64,000 nt of DNA from Edaphobacter sp. 4G125 (GCF_014274685.1 NZ_CP060393.1:2167501-2231500); one strand, 5' to 3'; counted from the stretch's first letter, positions 40,691 to 51,539 are shown. A program made the numbers and translations. The notes: generated by a model from the letters alone, not told the origin.

Positions 40691-43000
40691 ATGTATGGAT
40701 TGAGCCTTTTGGCTATGTCGCTTCAAGAGCAGGTTCCTTTAACCCCTGCAACAGGAGACGGAAGTAACGGACAGATTTGGCTATGGATTGCGCTTGCAGT
40801 GGGAATACTCGCTCTGGTTGCAGCCGTTCTATTGGCACGCATGGTGATTGCTGCCGACACAGGAACCCCGGATATGCAGGTCATCTCGAATGCGATCCGT
40901 GAGGGAGCCGAAGCGTTTCTCCGTAGACAGTATCGTACGATCGGGATCATCGCGGTTGTTCTCGCCGTAATTCTTTTCATCGGATATCACATGTCGGAGC
41001 GCACGGCTCCGTATGCCTGGAAGATGGTTGTGAGCTTCCTGGTGGGAGCAATCTGTTCGGCAGTCGCTGGCTATACAGGGATGTACTGTTCGATTCGGGC
41101 CAATATCCGGACGGCATCCGCTGCCCGAACCAGCCTCAATCGGGCGCTGCAGATGGCACTTCGAGGAGGCGCTGTCACCGGCTTGGTGGTTGTAGCGCTC
41201 TCGTTAGTCGGGATTGGGCTGTTGTTCCTCCTCTTTGGAGGGTTGGAAAATCCCAGGGCTGTACCTTACCAATTGGTGGGTTTTGGGTTCGGAGCTTCTC
41301 TGGTCGCTCTCTTTGCCCAGCTTGGTGGCGGTATCTACACCAAGGCCGCCGATGTGGGAGCTGATCTTGTCGGAAAGGTTGAAGCCGGAATCCCTGAAGA
41401 TGATCCACGCAATCCTGCGGTGATCGCTGATCTGGTTGGGGACAACGTGGGAGACTGTGCTGGTCGTGGCGCGGATATCTTCGAATCGACCGCTGCGGAA
41501 AATGTTGGCGCAATGGTCCTTGGAGCGGCGCTCTACCCGGTCTTCGGGATTAAGGGAATTTTGTTTCCCCTCGTCGTCCATGCCATCAACCTGATCGCAA
41601 GTATCGTGGGAGTTTTCGTCGTGAAGTCGAGCGAGCAGGAAGATCCCATGCACGCTCTCAACCGCGGCTTTTACCTTACATCGACCTTGGCGCTGCTCGG
41701 CTTCGCCGGAGCAGTGTATGGCATGCTCAATGGTCCGGCAGTCGAACCGATCTGGCTGCTCGGATGCGGTGTCATTGGTCTGGCGACTGCGTTTCTGTTT
41801 GTCTGGATCACCGAGTACTACACCGAGTCGGTCTACCGCCCGGTCAAGTCCATCGCGGAAGCCTCATTGACTGGACCGGCGACAAACATTATCAGCGGAC
41901 TGGCCGTTGGCATGGAGACTCCTGCGTTGCCCGTCATCGTCATCTCGGCGGCTCTCCTGTTGAGCTATTACTTCGGCGTTCGTGGCCTGGCTGGCGTGGT
42001 GGGCATCAGTGAGTACGAGAAAGGCATTTATGGAACAGCCATTGCCACGATGGGAATGTTGAGCTGCGCAGCGTACATTCTGGCCATGGATACCTTCGGG
42101 CCGATCACCGATAACGCTGGCGGCATCATTGAAATGTCGCACCAGCCGCACGAGATCCGCGAACGGACAGACAAGCTGGATTCGGCTGGCAACACGACCA
42201 AGGCCCTGACCAAGGGATATGCCATCGGTTCGGCATCTCTCGCGGCATTCCTCCTCTTTTCTGCTTACCTGGAGGAGATTAAGACCATCGTGATCGACAA
42301 GGTAACAAACGCTGGCGGTTATATGCCCGCCGGTTGGAGCTTCACCAATATCAATCTTGCTCAGGTTCCCGTCTTTGTAGGAGCTTTGCTCGGAGCGATG
42401 TTGACTTACCTGTTCAGCTCGCTTGCAATCAAAGCGGTAGGCCGAACCGCACAGATGGTCGTTCAGGATGTGAGGGCGCAGTTCCGTGAGAACCCAGGCA
42501 TTATGGAGGGTACATCCAAGCCCGACTATGGTCGCTGCGTCCACATCGTAACCGGGGCTGCTCTACGCGAGATGGTTGTGCCCGGGCTGCTCGCGGTCGG
42601 GCTTCCTGTTGTTGTGGGGCTCATCTTCCGTCATTTCAGCTCGAGCTACCACGCCAGCACCGCTGCTTATGCCCCAGGAACCGTTCTTCCGGTTCCTGCG
42701 ATTGCAGGACACGCCGTAAACCTTGGCGGCGCAGAAGCGGTCGCAGGTTTGCTGATGGTTGGAACTATCTCAGGCATTCTGCTTGCCATGCTGATGAACA
42801 ATGGTGGCGGTGCGTGGGACAACGCCAAGAAGTTTATTGAGACCGGACAATACGGTGGGAAGAAGAGTGAGGCCCACAAAGCCGCTGTGGTTGGTGATAC
42901 TGTTGGTGACCCCTTCAAGGACACTGCTGGACCCAGCCTTCACGTCCTCATCAAACTTCTGGCTACCATTACGTTGGTTCTTGCGCCGCTCTTTGTGTAA
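40691..43000 (+). CDS. hppA: Membrane-bound proton-translocating pyrophosphatase (K+-independent)
   Basis: H+-PPase, 769 residues, about 16 transmembrane helices. The catalytic signature GGGIYTKAADVGADLVGKVEAGIPEDDPRNPAVIADLVGDNVGDCAGRGAD is complete, as are EYYTESVYRPVKSIAE and GDTVGDPFKDTAGPSLH. The segment GNTTKALTKGYAIGSASL carries the Lys that marks the K+-independent subfamily (K+-dependent enzymes have Ala there). It couples pyrophosphate hydrolysis to proton pumping. Single gene with its own terminator. Confidence 0.95.
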   Translation: MYGLSLLAMSLQEQVPLTPATGDGSNGQIWLWIALAVGILALVAAVLLARMVIAADTGTPDMQVISNAIREGAEAFLRRQYRTIGIIAVVLAVILFIGYHMSERTAPYAWKMVVSFLVGAICSAVAGYTGMYCSIRANIRTASAARTSLNRALQMALRGGAVTGLVVVALSLVGIGLLFLLFGGLENPRAVPYQLVGFGFGASLVALFAQLGGGIYTKAADVGADLVGKVEAGIPEDDPRNPAVIADLVGDNVGDCAGRGADIFESTAAENVGAMVLGAALYPVFGIKGILFPLVVHAINLIASIVGVFVVKSSEQEDPMHALNRGFYLTSTLALLGFAGAVYGMLNGPAVEPIWLLGCGVIGLATAFLFVWITEYYTESVYRPVKSIAEASLTGPATNIISGLAVGMETPALPVIVISAALLLSYYFGVRGLAGVVGISEYEKGIYGTAIATMGMLSCAAYILAMDTFGPITDNAGGIIEMSHQPHEIRERTDKLDSAGNTTKALTKGYAIGSASLAAFLLFSAYLEEIKTIVIDKVTNAGGYMPAGWSFTNINLAQVPVFVGALLGAMLTYLFSSLAIKAVGRTAQMVVQDVRAQFRENPGIMEGTSKPDYGRCVHIVTGAALREMVVPGLLAVGLPVVVGLIFRHFSSSYHASTAAYAPGTVLPVPAIAGHAVNLGGAEAVAGLLMVGTISGILLAMLMNNGGGAWDNAKKFIETGQYGGKKSEAHKAAVVGDTVGDPFKDTAGPSLHVLIKLLATITLVLAPLFV

Positions 43001-43030
43001 GAGTTGTTGCGTACACTCAATCTTCTATTC

Positions 43031-43064
43031 CAGAGCGCGACATTTTGTCGCGCTCTGTCTTTAA
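43031..43064 (+). terminator. Rho-independent terminator of hppA
   Basis: A perfect 12-bp stem CAGAGCGCGACA/TGTCGCGCTCTG with a TTT loop, followed by TCTTTAAAA. Confidence 0.88.
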
Positions 43065-43259
43065 AAACAACTTGACTGCATTCGTAGAACCGGATCGATG
43101 AATTCGTATACTGAATCCTTTTTCTTGAATGCAGAACGCGGTTGACAATTATGCCCTCGATTCGTTAGTCCCGATATTTGCCTGGCACGTCAAATCGGCT
43201 CCGTAACCGGTACAATCTTCTACGGTAGTGCAGAATTTTGCCTGCCAGGGATAAGATCT

Positions 43260-45446
43260 ATGGCTCGTCAATCAGGTGTTGGAGTAATGGAGAAGAAGAA
43301 GGCTGCTGAGGCTGTAAGCGGAACCACGCTTACGCGCGAGCAGCTGGTCCGGTTCTATCGACTCATGTATCTGTCGCGACGGACGGATGATCGCGAAATC
43401 GTTCTCAAGCGGCAACAAAAAATCTTCTTCCAAATCTCCTGTGCAGGCCATGAAGCCTTGTTGGTTGCAGCCGGAATGGCGATGCGGCCGGGATACGATT
43501 GGTTCTTTCCGTACTATCGAGATCGCGCAATCTGCCTTACGCTGGGACAGACCGTAGAGGACCAATTACTTCAGGCAGTGGGCGCAGCGGACGATCCTTC
43601 CAGTGGTGGCCGTCAGATGCCGTCTCACTGGTCTAGTCCACAGCTGCATATTGTCAGCCCATCATCTTCCACGGCGACACAATGCTTGCACGCGGTGGGT
43701 TGCTCAGAAGCAGGACGATACTTCTCGAAACATCCTGAAGCTGCGGCAAAGCATGATGGGGATTATCGCGCATTTAAGGATGTTGCATTTCATGGCGACG
43801 AAGTGGTTTACACCTCTATCGGGGAAGGAGCGACCAGCCAGGGAGAGTTCTGGGAGGCGTTAAATACCGCCAGCAATGAAAAACTACCAGTGCTATTCGT
43901 TATCGAAGACAATGGCTATGCCATCTCAACTCCTGTAGAGACCAATACTCCTGGTGGAAACATCTCGCGATTGGTGGCGAATTTTCCCAACTTCCATTTC
44001 GCCGAGGTCGATGGCACCGACCCGATTGCCAGCTACAACGCAATGGTCGAAGCGGTGGCTTGGTGCCGCTCCGGGAAAGGACCGGCGTTCGTTCACGGAC
44101 ATGTCATCCGTCCTTACTCCCACTCGCTGAGCGACGATGAACGACTTTATCGTCCAGCGTCAGAGCTTGAAGCCGATGCTTTGCGCGACCCCATCTCGCG
44201 GATGCAGATGTGGCTCCTCCGTGAAGGAATCCTCGATGCGGACGCTATCAATCGGTTGGAACGTCAGGTGGACGAAGAGGTGCAGCGCGCTGCTGATAAG
44301 GCGGTCATCGCGCCTTTCCCAACCCCAGACACCATCCTGAAGCACGTCTACTCCGAACACCTCACTCCAATGGATTCCTCCTTTGATCGCAAGCCCGAGA
44401 TCACGGCCGACCGGAGTGAACGGACGATGGCCGACCTGATTAATCTCTGCCTCAAAGACGAGATGCGGCGTGACGATAGGATCGTCGTGTTTGGAGAAGA
44501 TGTTGCTGATGCCACTCGCGATCAGCCTCTGCGGGAAGGCAAGTTGAAGGGCAAAGGCGGAGTCTTCAAACTGACCTCTGGATTGCAGTTGGAATTTGGA
44601 AACGACCGCGTCTGGAACTCACCGCTTGCTGAAGCCAATATCGTTGGCCGAGCGATCGGAATGGCAGTTCGTGGTTTGAAACCTGTCGTCGAAATTCAGT
44701 TCTTCGATTACATCTGGCCTGCCATGCACCAAATGCGGAACGAGATGTCTGTACTGCGCTGGCGCTCGAATGATGGCTTTAGCTGCCCTATGGTGATGCG
44801 TGTTCCGATCGGTGGCTATCTGACGGGTGGTTCGATCTATCACTCTCAGTCCGGGGAGAGCATCTTTACCCACACCCCTGGTGTGAGAGTTGTCATGCCG
44901 TCGAATGCGCTCGATGCTCTGGGGCTTCTCCGTACCGCGATTCGTTGCGATGATCCTGTGCTCTTTCTAGAGCACAAGCGCTTGTATCGCGAGACCTTTG
45001 GCAGGGGAATCTATCCTGGTCCGGACTATACGATTCCGTTCGGCAAAGCGAGTATCGTCCGTCCGGGCAAAGATCTCACCTTGGTCACCTATGGTGCTGT
45101 GGTTCCCAGAGCGCTGCAGGCAGCGCAGAAGATCCATCGCGAAAAGGGAATCGACGTTGAGTTGATCGACCTTCGCAGTTTGTCTCCCTATGACTGGGAG
45201 ACGATCGCCGAAAGTGTCCGGAAGACCAATCGCGTCATTGTCGCCCATGAAGACATGATGAGTTGGGGGTATGGAGCGGAGATCGCTGCGCGGATCGCAG
45301 ACGAACTCTTCCACGATCTTGATGCGCCAGTCCGACGTGTGGCCGCTATGGATACCTTCGTCGCCTATCAACCTCTGCTGGAAGACGTTATCCTTCCTCA
45401 ATCCCAGGATTTATATGAGGCGATTGAAAAACTCGCTGCCTTTTAG
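43260..45446 (+). CDS. Fused alpha-beta E1 of a 2-oxoacid (2-oxoisovalerate-type) dehydrogenase
   Basis: Thiamine diphosphate enzyme of 728 residues that joins E1 alpha (about 1-345) and E1 beta (about 380-728) in one chain. The alpha half has [36 protein letters not shown], the ThDP/Mg-binding motif. The beta half has [33 protein letters not shown] and the Rossmann-like C-terminal domain with [11 protein letters not shown] and [17 protein letters not shown]. It oxidatively decarboxylates a 2-oxoacid, probably a branched-chain one. No E2 or E3 gene is near. Fusions of this kind are known in several phyla. Confidence 0.9.
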   Translation: MARQSGVGVMEKKKAAEAVSGTTLTREQLVRFYRLMYLSRRTDDREIVLKRQQKIFFQISCAGHEALLVAAGMAMRPGYDWFFPYYRDRAICLTLGQTVEDQLLQAVGAADDPSSGGRQMPSHWSSPQLHIVSPSSSTATQCLHAVGCSEAGRYFSKHPEAAAKHDGDYRAFKDVAFHGDEVVYTSIGEGATSQGEFWEALNTASNEKLPVLFVIEDNGYAISTPVETNTPGGNISRLVANFPNFHFAEVDGTDPIASYNAMVEAVAWCRSGKGPAFVHGHVIRPYSHSLSDDERLYRPASELEADALRDPISRMQMWLLREGILDADAINRLERQVDEEVQRAADKAVIAPFPTPDTILKHVYSEHLTPMDSSFDRKPEITADRSERTMADLINLCLKDEMRRDDRIVVFGEDVADATRDQPLREGKLKGKGGVFKLTSGLQLEFGNDRVWNSPLAEANIVGRAIGMAVRGLKPVVEIQFFDYIWPAMHQMRNEMSVLRWRSNDGFSCPMVMRVPIGGYLTGGSIYHSQSGESIFTHTPGVRVVMPSNALDALGLLRTAIRCDDPVLFLEHKRLYRETFGRGIYPGPDYTIPFGKASIVRPGKDLTLVTYGAVVPRALQAAQKIHREKGIDVELIDLRSLSPYDWETIAESVRKTNRVIVAHEDMMSWGYGAEIAARIADELFHDLDAPVRRVAAMDTFVAYQPLLEDVILPQSQDLYEAIEKLAAF

Positions 45447-45558
45447 CACCTTAAATTGCAGTTAGAGAGATTTACGGCGAAACTTCTCACCTCGGATGAC
45501 GTTGGTATTGATCAAAGGAGCCCTTGGAGGCTTCCAGACGGCATCTCAGGAGAGAGGC

Positions 45559-46815
45559 ATGGCTCAGTTCTCCATTACACGGCGAGGCTTCATGAAGGGC
45601 GGCGCTTTGGCGCTGGTTGGAACCTCAACGATCCCCAGTTTCCTTACTCGTTCTGTCCTGGCCGAAGCGACCACCGCAGCCGCAAACCATAAAAAGCTGG
45701 TCGTACTGTTCCAACGCGGAGCCGCCGATGGCCTGAATATCGTCGTGCCCTATCGTGAAAAAAATTACTACGCCATGCGGCCGTCGATTGCCATTCGCGA
45801 GAATGAGGTTCTGGATCTGAATGGCTTCTTTGGCCTGCATCCATCGATGGCCTCTCTTAAGCCACTGTATGACCAGGGACACCTCGCTATTGTGCACGCA
45901 GCGGGTTCTCCCGATATGACCCGTTCACATTTCGATGCGCAGGATTACATGGAAAGCGGAACGCCGGGGGTAAAGATTACATCCGATGGTTGGCTCAATC
46001 GCGCTCTCCAGGCCGAGAGGTCGACCGAAGCCCTCTCACCCTTCCGTGCCGTCGCTCTTGGCGCTCAAGTGCCTCGGACCCTTGAAGGAAAGGTTCCAGC
46101 TATAGCCGTCAACAATCTAAGAGATTTCTCCGTCGCCGGACGCGGTCCACAGGCATCGCCCATCAGCAATGCGTTTCAGGCGATGTACGATTCCAGCTCA
46201 GATGTGATGTTGCACAGCACTGGGCAGGAGACCTTTGAAGCCGTAAAGATGCTTCGCGCAGCCAATCCTGCGAAGTACACGCCTGCCTCCGGCGTTATTT
46301 ACCCCAATACCCAATTTGGTAATAGTCTCAAGCAGATAGCACAGCTTTTGAAAGCAAACCTTGGAGTTGAAGCGGCCTTTGCTGACATTGGTGGATGGGA
46401 TACGCATCAAAACCAGGGAAATAGTCGCGGACAGCTTGCTAACCGTTTGCAGGAGTTCTCCGACAGTATCTCTGGCTTCTGGAAGGACATGGGTGACGAA
46501 GCAGAAAATATCACGTTGGTGACCATGTCCGAATTCGGGCGCACAGCCCGGCAGAACGGAACTGGGGGAACGGATCATGGGCACGCCAATGTGATGTTTG
46601 TTCTTGGTGGCCAGGTCAAAGGCGGAAAGATCTACGGTAGATGGCCCGGACTATCAAATGAACAGTTGAATGAAGGGCGAGATCTCACTGTTACCACAGA
46701 TTTTAGGCGTGTTTTAGGAGAGGCCGCATATCGTTCTCTTGGAGCCGGAAATCTCGATGTTGTCTTCCCAGGGGGGGCCGTCTCTCCGTCAGGCTTTCTA
46801 GGAATCCTCGGTTAG
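45559..46815 (+). CDS. DUF1501 protein with Tat signal
   Basis: Exported protein of 418 residues. The N-terminus MAQFSITRRGFMKGGALALVG is a twin-arginine signal, so it is exported folded. The DUF1501 body has KLVVLFQRGAADGLNIVVPY at the start, then GLHPSMASLKPLYDQGHLAIVHAAGSPDMTRSHFDAQDYME and, toward the C-terminus, TMSEFGRTARQNGTGGTDHGHANVMFVLGG. It has sulfatase/alkaline-phosphatase-like character. Usually paired with a DUF1800 gene, which is not here. ATG 45559 has GAGAGAGG before it; an earlier ATG would put the Tat motif too far in. Confidence 0.88.
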   Translation: MAQFSITRRGFMKGGALALVGTSTIPSFLTRSVLAEATTAAANHKKLVVLFQRGAADGLNIVVPYREKNYYAMRPSIAIRENEVLDLNGFFGLHPSMASLKPLYDQGHLAIVHAAGSPDMTRSHFDAQDYMESGTPGVKITSDGWLNRALQAERSTEALSPFRAVALGAQVPRTLEGKVPAIAVNNLRDFSVAGRGPQASPISNAFQAMYDSSSDVMLHSTGQETFEAVKMLRAANPAKYTPASGVIYPNTQFGNSLKQIAQLLKANLGVEAAFADIGGWDTHQNQGNSRGQLANRLQEFSDSISGFWKDMGDEAENITLVTMSEFGRTARQNGTGGTDHGHANVMFVLGGQVKGGKIYGRWPGLSNEQLNEGRDLTVTTDFRRVLGEAAYRSLGAGNLDVVFPGGAVSPSGFLGILG

Positions 46816-47065
46816 AAAAGACTTTCTGAATATTCCTTCATAATTCTGTTTTTGGAAAATTGATGAGACGAACCTTCAGAAAAATGAATAATCCACACAA
46901 CTTTCCGTCACAGCTGGCGTCTTATTGGATGTAACACATAAATTGCTGGAGTTCGCTGTTCCCACAACTTCGGCTTCCTATATCCGCAATACCAGATCCC
47001 TCCCAATAATAGGGCCTCCAAAGCATCGGAGGTCCTTCTCGCCTTTCAGGATCAATGCTTTGTGT

Positions 47066-47482
47066 TTACGAAAATCCCAGCTTACGATCCAGAGCGCAGG
47101 CTCCAGAGCCATAAAAGAAGAGCATCAGGGCAATCGCCAGCAGAGCCAGAGCATACTCCGAGCCTGCGTATCCATGATGGCGATCGACCATGATCAAAGC
47201 GACCAGCATGTTGATCGTGATCAGAAAAGCTGTAAAGCGGGTAAAAAGCCCTAAAAGGATCAGTATCCCGCCTATAAACTCCGTCAGAGCTGAAACGATT
47301 CCCAGCCATGCAGGGAGTCCCAGAGAGGCTACTAGCCTGCTGTGGTGCTCAAGAGCTGCAAAAGTATCGCCGCCATGAGAGGGAACAACCTTGGCGTAGC
47401 CATGGTGCACCATCGCGACACCCAGCACGAGCCGGAGAAAGAACGCACCCCAGGGTTGCAGAGAATTGAGTGAACTGATCAT
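47066..47482 (-). CDS. DoxX family membrane protein
   Basis: Small membrane protein of 138 residues with four transmembrane helices. The start WGAFFLRLVLGVAMVHHGYAKV is the DoxX signature, followed by ALTEFIGGILILLGLFTRFTAFLITINMLVALI. DoxX proteins are linked to quinone or thiol redox in membranes, but the exact role of this one is unknown. It is 35 bases downstream of the alpha/beta hydrolase gene on the same strand. Confidence 0.85.
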   Translation of the reverse strand: MISSLNSLQPWGAFFLRLVLGVAMVHHGYAKVVPSHGGDTFAALEHHSRLVASLGLPAWLGIVSALTEFIGGILILLGLFTRFTAFLITINMLVALIMVDRHHGYAGSEYALALLAIALMLFFYGSGACALDRKLGFS

Positions 47483-47517
47483 TGCGGTTAATCCAGCCTA
47501 TCGCAGATCTCCGTTGG

Positions 47518-48420
47518 CTACGGAGCCTTGATGCCTGAGAGTGCCGGAGTAGATATCACCAGATACTGATCCAGAAAACGGCGAATGGCATCGTCGAAAA
47601 GCTCCCCCTTATTGGATGGAAGCGCAATCGTAATCTTTGGAGTTGCTGCCGTTTGAAATGCCTTTGGTTCTTCTCGTTCGCCACTGATCAACAACTTGGG
47701 CTTGCTGAGATTGGACAAAGGTTCAGCAAGAGGAAAATCCTCATGGAAGAGCATTCCCACAGGCAACAGCCTCCAGCGTGTATCGTGGCGCACGATCTCG
47801 CGAAGGTCTGCATGGGGGGAGTCCAGAATTACTCCCGGAATCTCCGGATGGATCTCCGCCAAACGAACCGCCAGAGAAGCCCCTACGCCTACGCCGTATG
47901 GAAGGATGGAACTGGCCGCGATTTTATGAATTCCTGTGAGATAGTCCCAGGCCGCTTCGCTGTCTTCTTCCATCAGTTGTTGGCTCGGATGGGCCTGTTT
48001 GCTTTGACCATAGCCGCGGTAATCGAAGATAAAAACATTCAGACCAAGATCATGTAGTGCTTTCTGAGTGCCGAAAAAACTGGCTCGGTTTCCATCTCCG
48101 CCAGGCAGAAAAAGGATCGTGATCTGTCCGTAGCGACTCCCCGCCGCCGCAGGCAGCCACTCTCCGACCAGCTGCGGTTGTGCAGAGGAGTCAGGGGCGA
48201 AACGAATGAGATGATCCTGATCGGTAGTAAGAGGCTTTTCCTGTACGGGATGAAGCACAATCTGCCATTGACCGTGGTAGAACAGCAGGCAAAGTGTTAG
48301 GTAAGTGCAGAAAGCCGCGGCAAGAACGACGACAAGAGTGGCCTTCAGCAGCCAGGCACCCTGGACATTCTCCGTACGGGGTTGCGTCTGTCGAGTAGTC
48401 TTTGGAGTGCGGCGGGACAT
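47518..48420 (-). CDS. Alpha/beta-hydrolase-fold protein, catalytic residues lost
   Basis: Membrane-anchored protein of 300 residues (transmembrane helix about 24-48). The fold matches the ABHD13/Bem46-type family: LPGGDGNRAS (oxyanion region), FIFDYRGYGQSKQ, then YGVGVGASLAVRLAEIHPEIPGVILDSPHADL. The nucleophile elbow reads Gly-Val-Gly-Val-Gly, so the catalytic serine position (178) is glycine. The usual C-terminal histidine is also not seen (ALPSNKGELFDDA). It is therefore probably a non-catalytic binding or structural protein. It is divergent from the Rieske gene. Confidence 0.8.
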   Translation of the reverse strand: MSRRTPKTTRQTQPRTENVQGAWLLKATLVVVLAAAFCTYLTLCLLFYHGQWQIVLHPVQEKPLTTDQDHLIRFAPDSSAQPQLVGEWLPAAAGSRYGQITILFLPGGDGNRASFFGTQKALHDLGLNVFIFDYRGYGQSKQAHPSQQLMEEDSEAAWDYLTGIHKIAASSILPYGVGVGASLAVRLAEIHPEIPGVILDSPHADLREIVRHDTRWRLLPVGMLFHEDFPLAEPLSNLSKPKLLISGEREEPKAFQTAATPKITIALPSNKGELFDDAIRRFLDQYLVISTPALSGIKAP

Positions 48421-48496
48421 CGAAAGGGTCTACTACGACTCTAGCATCTCTCTCAAGTGGAACTCCGAACGATAGCATAGAGAGGGAGGAGTTGAA

Positions 48497-48808
48497 TTGT
48501 CGAAGTGGGTGAAGTTGTGCAGTCTCTCTGAGGCTCCCGCTCTCGGGGTCGTTGCAGAGTTGGAGGTTGAAGGGGTAGGAGTTTGTCTGGCAAATATCGA
48601 CGGGGAGTTTTCGGCGCTCGATAACTGGTGCCCTCATCGTCGCGGCCCATTGGGGCAGGGATGGATCGAACGCGACTGCGTCGTTTGCCCATGGCACTCC
48701 TGGACGTTTCATACAAAGACCGGCGAAGCTGAGTTTCCTCCAAACGAACGGGTCGATGTATTTCCTCTCCGGATAGAAGGCGAAGACATCCTGATCGATA
48801 TCGAATAG
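48497..48808 (+). CDS. Rieske [2Fe-2S] protein, NirD/ferredoxin-like
   Basis: Small Rieske protein of 103 residues. The cluster ligands are Cys45 and His47 (CPHRRG) and Cys64 and His67 (CPWHSW). The surrounding LCSLSEAP and [26 protein letters not shown] resemble the small subunit of nitrite reductase and Rieske ferredoxins. There is no signal peptide, so it acts in the cytoplasm. The start is TTG with GGGAGGAG about 5 bases upstream. No oxygenase or nitrite reductase partner adjoins it. Confidence 0.88.
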   Translation: MSKWVKLCSLSEAPALGVVAELEVEGVGVCLANIDGEFSALDNWCPHRRGPLGQGWIERDCVVCPWHSWTFHTKTGEAEFPPNERVDVFPLRIEGEDILIDIE

Positions 48809-48857
48809 CTGCGTCTTTCGTTTTCTCCTACAAAGTCTTGTTATCCTTGCTTCAGCA

Positions 48858-50468
48858 ATGGCTCATCAACCGATCGTCCTTACTATTCTTGACGGCTGGG
48901 GTTATCGGCCGGATACGCATGGAAACGCAATTGCGTTGGCTCGCAAACCCAACTACGACCGTCTTCTGGCCAGTTTCCCCAATACGCTCCTTCATGCCAG
49001 CGACCACTTTGTCGGCCTTCCCGACGGGCAGATGGGCAATTCCGAAGTAGGCCATCTGAACCTTGGTGCAGGTCGTGTCGTACGGATGGATATCACACGG
49101 ATCGATGCTGCAATTGCCGATGGAAGTTTCTTCGTCGACCCCACGCTTGTAGCCGCAGTGACTTTGGCTGCGCAGGAGAATCGTGCGCTACATCTGCTTG
49201 GGCTCGTATCGGACGGTGGTGTCCATTCGCATCAGCAGCATCTCTATGCTCTTTTACGTCTCGCAGCTCGGCACAGGCTGACGCGTGTCTTCGTCCATGC
49301 CTTTATGGACGGGCGCGATACCATGCCGACCAGCGGTCTGGGGTATCTCGAAGCCCTTGAGCAGCAGATTCGTGAGATCGGTGTTGGCCAGATCGCTTCC
49401 GTTTCAGGCCGCTACTATGCTATGGATCGCGATCTGCGTTGGGAGAAGGAGCGCCAGGCCTTCGATGCCATGGTTACCGGGCATCCGCAAGGAGGGACAT
49501 ATACAGATCCTCTGGCTCGTGTTCGAGAACTCTACAACAACGAGATCACCGACGAATTTATTCCGCCTTTTACTGTCATCGATCAGCACGGCTCTCCTCT
49601 TGGGCTGATTCGTTCCAACGATGTCTGTATCTGTTTTAACTATCGCGCTGATCGCGTCCGTCAAATCACCCGTGTTTTGGCACGCAATATTTCTGGCGGA
49701 CTCACCGCGAACAACGCACACGATCTGCCTAAGGCGGCAGAACTGGACCTCGAGATTCCGCGCGCAGAAGCCCCCTCCGATATCCATTATGTTGCGATGA
49801 CGCGGTACGACAAGAACTTTATGGTTCCCGTCGTTGTTCCGCCAGAGTCGATGGATAATCTTCTTGCCAATGTGATGGCCGATGCCAACCTGCGCAATTT
49901 GCGTGTGGCTGAGACAGAGAAGTATGCTCACGTCACCTACTTCTTCAACGGAGGAATCGAAAAGCCATTTCCTGGCGAAGATCGCGTTCTGATTCCATCT
50001 CAAAAGGTGGCGACCTACGATCTTGCTCCGGAGATGTCTGCTGCCGGAATCGCGGACGCCGTGATCAAGGCGGTCAGCGATACAGCATTCGACGTGATCA
50101 TTGTTAACTTTGCCAACGCGGATATGGTCGGCCACTCTGGAAAGCTGGAGCCCACAGTACGTGCGGTGGAGACGGTCGATGCTCAGTTGGGACGAATCTA
50201 TCAGGCCATCAAACAGCATGGCGGGGCTCTTCTGGTAACAGCCGATCACGGAAACGCTGAGCTTCTCATTGACCCTATAACCGGAGGCCCGCATACGGCC
50301 CATACCACCAATCCGGTACCGTTCATTCTCGTGACGGATGAGCGTGATACGAGTCACCACTCGATCCTTCGTCCTGGAGGAAGTCTGCGCGATATCTCGC
50401 CGACAGTCCTTAAGCTGCTCGGTGTGCACAAGCCCCAGGAGATGACCGGCGAAGGATTGCAAGGATAA
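48858..50468 (+). CDS. gpmI: 2,3-bisphosphoglycerate-independent phosphoglycerate mutase
   Basis: GpmI, 536 residues, usual length. This manganese-dependent enzyme interconverts 3- and 2-phosphoglycerate in glycolysis. The N-terminal DGWG (12-15) and the phosphoserine Ser62 in [15 protein letters not shown] are conserved. The phosphotransferase-domain metal ligands are in [12 protein letters not shown] and TADHGNAE. Its terminator lies just downstream. Confidence 0.96.
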   Translation: MAHQPIVLTILDGWGYRPDTHGNAIALARKPNYDRLLASFPNTLLHASDHFVGLPDGQMGNSEVGHLNLGAGRVVRMDITRIDAAIADGSFFVDPTLVAAVTLAAQENRALHLLGLVSDGGVHSHQQHLYALLRLAARHRLTRVFVHAFMDGRDTMPTSGLGYLEALEQQIREIGVGQIASVSGRYYAMDRDLRWEKERQAFDAMVTGHPQGGTYTDPLARVRELYNNEITDEFIPPFTVIDQHGSPLGLIRSNDVCICFNYRADRVRQITRVLARNISGGLTANNAHDLPKAAELDLEIPRAEAPSDIHYVAMTRYDKNFMVPVVVPPESMDNLLANVMADANLRNLRVAETEKYAHVTYFFNGGIEKPFPGEDRVLIPSQKVATYDLAPEMSAAGIADAVIKAVSDTAFDVIIVNFANADMVGHSGKLEPTVRAVETVDAQLGRIYQAIKQHGGALLVTADHGNAELLIDPITGGPHTAHTTNPVPFILVTDERDTSHHSILRPGGSLRDISPTVLKLLGVHKPQEMTGEGLQG

Positions 50469-50485
50469 AAACGCCATTCTGAGGA

Positions 50486-50528
50486 TGGAGTCTTCAGATG
50501 CAGGATGAAGACTCCTTTATTTCTATCT
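50486..50528 (+). terminator. Terminator after gpmI
   Basis: A 10-bp stem GGAGTCTTCA/TGAAGACTCC (50486-50495, 50505-50514) with a 9-base loop, followed by TTTATTTC. It lies 17 bases after the gpmI stop and also faces the end of the converging metallophosphatase gene. Confidence 0.8.
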
Positions 50529-50537
50529 CTTTTGTGT

Positions 50538-51539
50538 TTAGCCCAAAATACTGACCGCGCCCTGTGGTGTTTTGGTAAATCCGTGGATCGTTCGTCCTGT
50601 CTCATCGAAGTGCAATAACGTCAGTTTGTCAGGCGCGATCTGAAGATGACTGAAGCCATACACCTTGGCGGCATAAGGGCCGCGCTGGGCTTCGTCGATC
50701 TTCAAGGTATAAAGGTCAGCTCCGCCGCCGCCAGACAGGACAAACGAGGTTGGATGACCGTCAAACTCCAGATGCTGCATGTCGTGGTCATGTCCTGCTA
50801 GATAAAGATGGACTTTGTGTTCGCGGAGCAACGGCTCCCAGTCGGCAATCAGGACAGGATGATCTCCATGCGGTCCATTGGAGTAGACAGGGTGATGCGC
50901 CATCACAATGAGGTAAGGAGCGGTGCGCGGCTTTTCCAGCTCTGCCTTAAGCCAGCGAAGCTGTTCGGCCTGTTCTTCGGGAGTCAGCGTAAAATTCTTG
51001 CCTTTGACGGAGTGCGGCATATTACTGTCGAGTGCGATCACTTTTACCAGTGGCTTCACGGCAGGGAACTCGAAGCTATACCAGCGAGAAGGCATCGTCC
51101 AACGGGTCCCGCCTTTCTTCGCATAGGCAAGCTCGGCATCTACCTTGCTCTCGGGCATGCGCTGATAGTCGTGGTTGCCAAGAACAGCATATGCCGTACA
51201 GTCGAACGCCGAGCGCGGATACATCTCCTCAAACTGTGTCTTCCAGCGTGGCGAATCTACTCCCCCGACAAGATCCCCATACCAGTTATCACCGAGCATC
51301 AACAAAGCATCGGGCTTCAACCGTTGTTGGTGAACGTAATTCTGCATCGCATCCGCCACCCGCTTCTGAGCAGTGAAGTTCTCGTATCCCCAGTCGCCCA
51401 CCATGAGCCATTGCAGCCCTTTCGCATTCTTCTCCTGCAGTTTGGCAAGTGCAGGCAGGGAACCAAGGCCAAGACCAGCTACTGCGCTGAAGGCAAAGCT
51501 CTGACGAAGAAATCCACGACGGCTAAGATGTTCGCTCAT
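50538..51539 (-). CDS. Secreted metallophosphoesterase (type-5 acid phosphatase-like)
   Basis: Exported phosphoesterase of 333 residues. The N-terminus SRRGFLRQSFAFSAVAGLGLG is a twin-arginine signal. Calcineurin-type metal motifs are all present: GDWG, LGDNWY, GNHDY, HHPVYSN and AGHDHDMQHL. The spacing fits the purple acid phosphatase/ACP5 group. It likely hydrolyses phosphomonoesters in the periplasm. It converges with gpmI and is upstream-adjacent to recR on the same strand. Confidence 0.9.
   Translation of the reverse strand: MSEHLSRRGFLRQSFAFSAVAGLGLGSLPALAKLQEKNAKGLQWLMVGDWGYENFTAQKRVADAMQNYVHQQRLKPDALLMLGDNWYGDLVGGVDSPRWKTQFEEMYPRSAFDCTAYAVLGNHDYQRMPESKVDAELAYAKKGGTRWTMPSRWYSFEFPAVKPLVKVIALDSNMPHSVKGKNFTLTPEEQAEQLRWLKAELEKPRTAPYLIVMAHHPVYSNGPHGDHPVLIADWEPLLREHKVHLYLAGHDHDMQHLEFDGHPTSFVLSGGGGADLYTLKIDEAQRGPYAAKVYGFSHLQIAPDKLTLLHFDETGRTIHGFTKTPQGAVSILG

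Noticed and set aside
49404-50477. 357-codon open frame opposite gpmI
   Set aside because: Antisense shadow of a universally conserved gene; no recognisable motif.
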